Origin: Hydractinia symbiolongicarpus
Taxonomy: Eukaryota; Cnidaria; Hydrozoa; Anthoathecata; Hydractiniidae
NCBI RefSeq assembly: GCF_029227915.1
Contig: NC_079883.1
Location: forward strand, 22,878,001 to 22,942,000
Direction: 5' to 3'
Length of the DNA: 64,000 nucleotides
In this document: piece by piece, positions 58,045 to 64,000 of the stretch
Position numbering within the stretch: the first letter of the stretch is position 1
Layout of the letters: each line of letters opens with the position of its first letter
The notes under the pieces: generated by a model
Databases searched by the model: none
What the model saw: the letters and a program-made list of their open reading frames with translations, nothing else
What the model was told of the DNA's origin: nothing
Made by a program: the position numbers and the translations under genes

Positions 58045-61000
58045 CGTAGCTACTAATTTGGTTACTATGAATAACTAATTATCGTGTCTGGCTATTACAA
58101 TCCCTGCGACGTTAAATGGAACTTGATCATTTTCTCATTCTTCACTTGCACATGATAAGGACGATGGATCTTGGTTTCTTATGTTTTTAACGCTTGACTT
58201 TAGAAAGTTTTATTTCAAATCAAGTTATAATTTGTTCACCCTATAACGAGATTTCATAGTGATGGAATTTCTTTAGAAGCATTATTTATTAAAGGAATGA
58301 GTTAACGTGTAATCGGATAAAGTTAGTTTTGTTGCGATATACTGAAAATAGCTAGCTAGCTAATTAAATCATTAGTTGGCTACATTTTATATCTTACAAG
58401 TCAAGTTTCTCTTTTCGTAAGGATCCCAGTTGCTAATAATAAAAGGCTAAAGTTTGGCCAATAATTAAACAACTTGCTTAGCAACATTTAGTTCTTACAT
58501 CTATGCTATGATCTCTACAACCTTCCCTATCAAGCTATGGCGAAAGTCTTCCCAGCAACAGCATATACCGTGTTTAAATAGCAATATAGTGCGCTAAATT
58601 CACTACTGATGAATAGAATGGATCTAAGGGGTTAAGATCTTGTTTACATTACGCAAGTTTCTTAGAAACTTGTATTTTTTTTAGCGCGTTTCTTTTTTGC
58701 GTAAAAATTATTTTTTAGGAAATATTCTAAAAAAGTTGAAAGCCTTAAAGTTTCAGAATTTCGTCCAATCCATGAAAAAATTCCGGATAATTTTGTGAAC
58801 CTTTTTTGTCCATGTCTGGAGACTATTTTATAAACGGAGATCAACCTCTACGTATAATTTATGAAGATAAATTTCTATTCATTAGAAAGTCTATGCTAGC
58901 TATTTCGTAAATTCTAACGAAAAAATTTACGTATTTGTAAAGTGTGTGCTAATTCAGATGTAATGTTGAACATGTGAACAACGTCGAGAATGTCCTGACT
59001 GTACTTTACATATTGTTCGCATTATAAGGCGGCCGTCTAATTTAAAGCGCTTGTTACTTAAAACATCCGAAGTTGTTTTTTTAGCGTTAAAAACGTGATC
59101 AGAACAGATCAGGTTATAAAACGTTCTTAAAACAAGAGTCTCTAGCCAGAGCAACAATTCTAGTAGTGCTGGAAATGGCTAAACGATAAGAACAAAATAA
59201 TTACAACGACTCCTAAAATTTTACTGTTTTTAAAATTAAAGTTTATAATTTTCACTTAAAGGTAACAGTTAAAAGTGCCTTTGGTTCGAATACTCCGCAA
59301 ATGAGTTTGAAAGTTAAATAAAGTATTTCTAACGTCACGTAAAAAGAAACTGCTGAATTTTTAGGAATATATTTTTTAACCTCGTGCAACTATTATACAT
59401 TTTATATCAAGTAGAAATATGTGCTACCAAATAATTAAAAAAAAAACACAAATATAAAATATAAAATAACAAATAACTACTACTGAGACCGAAGAAAACT
59501 TCCCTGCTTCTTTTACTGCACGGTTTAATATAACGTCGAAATTAACATGAGACATTCAGACTCGGATGAGCATCGGTAAAAGTTCGGTTAAATAATTCTG
59601 AGACATTGGCAGCTGTTGTTACTAATTTTTATTAGTAATAGTTTTGTAATAATAAGATTGTAACTAAAATACTAGGTTTTTAAAATGATATTTTTCTACT
59701 AACTCACTTCTTTCAATCTCTTGCGTATCTACATAGAAATTTATAATAAAAGGCTTATCGTGAACGGTCTTTAAATAACACAGTTTTCCTTCATTTAAAG
59801 TTTAAGAAAAAAATCATTGCATTTAAATAATAGTTTCCATCAAACAAGAACGTTATTCCTCTATTTAATTCAGACTGAAGGAAATTGCATCATTCACAAA
59901 AAAATTATTTCGCATAAATATCTGCACATGATTTACCACTGTTACTAGAGAGGTATCCTTCATTCCAAGCTTCACCATAATGCAATCTAAGCTCCTGTCC
60001 TTTGTAAACAGTGTGATTTGTTGCATTGAAGATGAGGTAGGGAGAGTTGGCGTTGTATCCTGGTACAGTAAAGAATCCACTATCGGCATAATCATCCATA
60101 GATGGGTAGAGTAGGTTGTTTTGATCATCTGTTATGACAGCCGCAACATTTTCCACAACATAAGGGTGCACGTAATCACATCCCCACTTTGTTGGCGGTG
60201 TGTTTACTTCGCACATTAAACCAGGTCCACCAACATGCACCAATTTTATGGCAGTCATTACTGCATCATTTTGTATTGTAAATTTTCCAAACTCGTTTGC
60301 ACGTGCTCCAAAGCAGACATTGCGTTTCATTAAAAACCAATCACCTAAGAAATTTATTCATACTACTAATGAATCGTCCTTTTTTATGTTGATCCTCAAC
60401 TGTCATTTTATATTACTCTATTTAATTTGTGTTTGTGTTCTTTTTCTTTATGTATATTTTAAATTTTCCCATTCTTATGTTCTTTTTTTAAAATTTAACT
60501 GTAATTTTTTTAATTTTGAAATTAAAAAATAATCTCGAAGCTACAAACTAGATTAGCTAAATGCTGCTATAGTATGCCATCATGCATTTTTATATATTTC
60601 AAGCATATGAACCTTTAAAATTCAAACAAAAATCAAACAAATTGAGAAAGGAACAAATAAATGGAAATATTGTACTTCGTCAAACTTATAACTCTTTGTA
60701 GTAAGTTTAAACAGTCTGGCTAAATATTTAAAATTCTGCTCTTAGAAAACATTTTGTTGTATTCTACAATGATATTCGGCGTTCCGGCTTCGCCCACCCT
60801 TTATATACCGCATTTGGTGTGTTCCGCTACTTGCGGAACAATTTTAAACAGACACGCAGACGTATGCAGGTATTGTAATTTAGATAATTTCTGCTTCAAG
60901 AATAGTAAAAAATGTGGATGCTCTTTACACTGTCTTAACAGAATAAACAAATAAGAAAAAAAATATGGCGGCAAATGAATGCGTGATTAATATTTGAGAA

Positions 61001-62640
61001 ATTGCCTTGTATTTACCAATTCTGGACAAATTCTGAACTTTGTAAACAGAGACGAAGATTCATAAGATTTTGTTTTTACATTTTACTTTTTTCTAGTTCC
61101 TTCGCAATTTTTTCTTTACATCTAGTTTAAAATTCACTTCAGGCAAAGGAATCAAGAAAAACAATATTTTCAAGTTCTAATTTGCAATTATTTAATCCGC
61201 AGTTTGCGCAATTACTGGTAGGGTTTTTCTCACAATTTTAATTCGCGCGATCCCTTTCTCCATAAACAATATTTTCCATTTAGGTTATATGTGCATTATT
61301 TGAAAGACAGAGACATGATGTAAAAAGTCAGAAGGAAAATATGTTGCCTTTGTGATGTTTATTTCTAAATTCTGAGGAAAATTGCTATGCAACTGTCCGC
61401 ACAAAAGGAAAAGAAATTTTAATATGCATCCTAGCTGAGTAATTTACACAGACTTGAAGAACATAACACATATTTTACCTTTTGTCGTATCTGTAAGAGC
61501 TTTTGTGGGTAGTGTCTAAATATCAACGTTAAGATTTTAAGGTGACAATAACACTTTCAAAATTCGGAAAATTTTTTTCACATAATTAGTTACATAATTA
61601 AGTTATTTTTTCACTGTAATACAATTTTAGTGCTATAATACTATTATCTTTCATCTAATCAGTTTCAACAATCCATCTTTAAATTACAACGTCGTTAATA
61701 ATTAACTAATTCTACCGAAAACAGTCTCAGTGCGAAGTTCTTGTGAAGTTATACATCTAGATCACAGATAATTTCTGCTGACTTAGCAATGTAGATAGTA
61801 AGTTACAATCATTTTTATACGTGTTAAACACCATACGTTCAGGAAATAGTAAGAAGTCATTGTATACATAAATTACTGAGTAAATAATGCAGCTCTTCGG
61901 ACAGCTAAAAAAGGCTCAAAGCCATATGAACAAAATTTTATTTGCGTGTAAATCTTCTGGTTAAGGTATGGTCTTGACTTATTGAAAATTTTATCTATCA
62001 CGTTTAGAAGTGGAAAAATTAGTTCCTAAACAAGCAATCAACCTTTTCGTTAAGGATACGGTATACCCTTTAAGTAAATTATTCAAAAATTTTTCGTAAA
62101 TATAATTTCCATGCTAAGTTTCCTGCAAGTTGCAAGAGAAAATGTAGTTAAAGTATTATTTTGGTGGGATAAAAAACGGAAAATGTATTTTTTCGTAACA
62201 TTCTCTTTGATCTTGTCTCGAATGTGAGTCAGGAATTTTAAATTTTACTAAGACACCCATGCTCTGCATAATTATTAAAGACTTTTTAAATAGTAGAAAT
62301 ATAATTAAGCATTCGCAATCAAGTTTTAAGGTTCAGTATTTTTCATACTGCAAAATTACTGCCAAAATTTAAGTAATATGGCAAGGTTTAATCAGATGTT
62401 GAAAACAAGATTCATCATTACCATGCTGTCCTGTTAACATTTATTTTTCTATCATTTCATTTTTATTGTACGACTTAATTCATCTTTTACTTTATTATTT
62501 TTAAACTTACTATGCTTTATTTTTATACTGAAAATATTTTGAATCATTAATTATTCATCAAATAAATTTCCAACGCCACACCTTTTGCGCATGTACTAAA
62601 AAAATGTTTAAAACATTTTTTATCAAAACAATAAATTGGT
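58045..62640 (+). repeat. Segmental duplication, copy B
   Basis: The counterpart of 33390-38775. It lacks the 640-base insertion of copy A and carries its own insertion of about 190 bases at 61781-61966, between GCTGAC and TATGGTCTTGAC. Identity is highest from about 61480 to 62580. The similarity ends about 100 bases before the PAN exon of gene copy 3. Confidence 0.9.
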
Positions 62641-63039
62641 AAAAAGTGGTAAAAAGTGGTAAACACATGATAAAATACGCGAAAAAAGATTAGTATAATA
62701 GAAAAAGAAAAAAAAAAATAAAAAACACGTTAAAATCACCTTATAGCCTTCAATTGCCTTGTCCTTTTTCAATTCCTGTATGTCTTCAGCTGTATCAGTT
62801 GGATTCTTTTTTACAAACCAACACTCTCCATTCATCATCTCTTTATTTTGCAACTTGAACATGATGTTGTCACAATCCTCATCTCTTTCGCATTTTAACA
62901 CACAGCTTATTTTAGTTTCTCTTTTCAAATACTTTGTTACACCTCCATCAGGTAGTTCATCATCCTGAGTATAATAACCACACCTTACAAAAAGTATTTG
63001 AAAGGCAGCAACTGCAATTTCGAACAATCCCAGCTTCAT
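59905..63039 (-). CDS. Secreted PAN/Apple-like protein with C-terminal module of unknown function (family copy 3)
   Basis: Exons complement(62740-63039), complement(61479-61515) and complement(59905-60344) join in phase (777 bases, 258 aa). Exon 1 encodes a signal peptide (residues 1 to about 20) and a PAN-like domain with CVLKCERDEDCDNIMF and GECWFVKK. Exon 2 is only 37 bases and reads TLPTKALTDTTK; compared with copy 2 it lacks 12 bases including a cysteine codon, keeping the frame. Exon 3 encodes the shared module (VCFGARANEFGKF, HVGGPGLMC, KWGC, DDQNNLLYPSM, PGYNANSPYLIF, LRLHYGEAW) and stops at IYAK, without the final LCDE of the other copies. Intron phases equal those of copy 1. The protein is probably secreted and extracellular; ligand unknown. 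The PAN exon is very different from that of copy 1, while the C-terminal modules are close. Confidence 0.82.
60767..60954 (+). other. Conserved intron-2 element with hairpin and Cys-rich open frame (copy B)
   Basis: Matches 37180-37366 almost base for base, including the hairpin TGTTCCGC-TACTT-GCGGAACA and TATATA. The frame stays open, with replacements such as CGYC to CRYC and KSRC to KCGC. No splice structure or start context supports a gene with confidence. Confidence 0.4.
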
Positions 63040-64000
63040 CTTTTTTTTCCAAGTGAAGCAGCGAGAGGTAGTTAAATACTTGTGTATCTGCCTCTGCGTT
63101 TTTTTTAAATGAAATAGTCAAAGATGTTACTATGTGGAGGTCTGAAAAAACAACATAAATTTTTAAACTTTAGAAACTCGATTTGCGTATAAGAATCCCT
63201 TTTGTGGCTTTTTTGAAAACAGCAAAAATAGCAAAACGTAAATTTTATCACGATAATTTTGCCTCAATGTTGTAAGAAGGGCGTTATCACATTTGTACCA
63301 CGATTGTTCTAATGACAAAAAAGATACCTTAGACATACGTGTTACATTTCTTGAGGGTGTTTTAACAGTTTTGCTTCTAATCATACTTCATGAAAGGATG
63401 TATTTTTATGTGTGTGTTGAAGGTGGGGAGGGGGAGGGGGCGTGGGAGGAGGAGGAGAGGGAGGTTTACTAACGCAACGGTCTTCGTTAAGAAACTTTGT
63501 TCCAAATGAGGTACTATAAATTATCTCGCTTTTATAATCTAAATTTTCTTTCTTGTTGCTGAAATTAAAGATGGATTATAAACTTTGTCAAAGATGGTTG
63601 TACAAAATTTTGATATTTTTAAAGTTTAAAGTTCAATATGTTTTATACTTAATTTTATTGTTATACTTTTAACAAATTATTACTGAGCATAGCTATTATT
63701 ATCTAATGATACTTATCTTTGGCATAATTAACGCAAATATAATTTAGGGAAGATAACCTTAAAACTTCCTTTCATGCTAAACACGAAACCCAATGAATCC
63801 ATGCAAACATAGTTAAACCCCTTACAAACAACCTTAAGCTATCCTCCAGTCTGGAATACTAACTTGAACGTTTTGTGATCGTTAATCTCATCACAAAACT
63901 TTAATTCGAATTTAGTTTTATTTTCTTCACATCCTTTTCTCAAAAAAGGTTTGTTTTTTGTAACCCATTTTATAACAGTAGCAGTCAGATGGCTTGACAT
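63040..64000. other. 5' flank of PAN-type gene copy 3
   Basis: No further gene recognised. Short open frames on the minus strand (63163-63384) show no family resemblance. A promoter for the minus-strand gene is expected here, but no clear TATA or initiator was identified. Confidence 0.45.
63416..63465 (+). promoter_or_regulatory. G-rich tract with quadruplex-forming potential
   Basis: Several G runs of three to five (GGTGGGGAGGGGGAGGGGGC, then GGGAGGAGGAGGAG) in an otherwise AT-rich region, about 380 bases upstream of the gene copy 3 start codon. A regulatory role is only inferred. Confidence 0.5.

Overview
The window looks like nuclear DNA of an AT-rich, intron-rich animal genome, most likely a cnidarian and possibly a hydrozoan. 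This rests on GT-AG introns in every convincing gene, a ten-exon alpha-SNAP gene, and a dense load of metazoan mobile elements: tRNA-derived SINEs, a CR1-like LINE, a Helentron with an endonuclease tail, a hAT relic and many MITEs. The species call is inference; the eukaryotic nature is seen directly. No prokaryotic operon, CRISPR array, rRNA gene or confident functional tRNA gene is visible.

Layout. 1-8.3 kb is repeat-rich: a SINE head at the left edge, a dead DUF4371/hAT transposase on the minus strand (690-2560), SINE copies, a (GCTA)n tract, a short interstitial TTAGGG run and a perfect 30-bp-arm hairpin. 8410-16506 (+) is a complete alpha-SNAP gene, 293 aa, the one clear housekeeping gene; its introns hold MITEs, a LINE 3' end, a SINE and a 33-bp tandem repeat. 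20044-24474 (+) is the first member of a secreted PAN/Apple-type gene family. 24985-27400 is a dead LINE. 27.4-31.5 kb holds inverted and tandem repeats and a TTAA-flanked 744-bp element. 31560-34657 is a nearly exact 1.55-kb tandem duplication.

Two further members of the secreted family lie on the minus strand (35655-37855, apparently without its first exon, and 59905-63039, complete). They sit in a large direct segmental duplication (about 33390-38775 and 58045-62640). Right beside the point where the first copy breaks off lies a 5.39-kb transposon (39127-44515) with identical ~144-bp inverted repeats. It carries two convergent intron-containing genes: a retroviral-integrase-fold DDE transposase (+) and a RING-finger protein of unknown role (-). 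This is the strongest candidate for a little-described system here. Each gene appears to carry a single TAA, and a SINE has landed between them.

47.9-53.6 kb (-) is a decayed Helentron with protease, Rep, Pif1-like helicase and endonuclease parts; its HUH motif is deleted. 54.6-55.1 kb is a truncated SANT/Myb-like fragment, 56.9-57.7 kb a 5'-truncated LINE tail. The last kilobase lies upstream of the third secreted-family gene and contains a G-rich tract. All exon boundaries were assigned by eye from reading frame, splice consensus and paralogue comparison.
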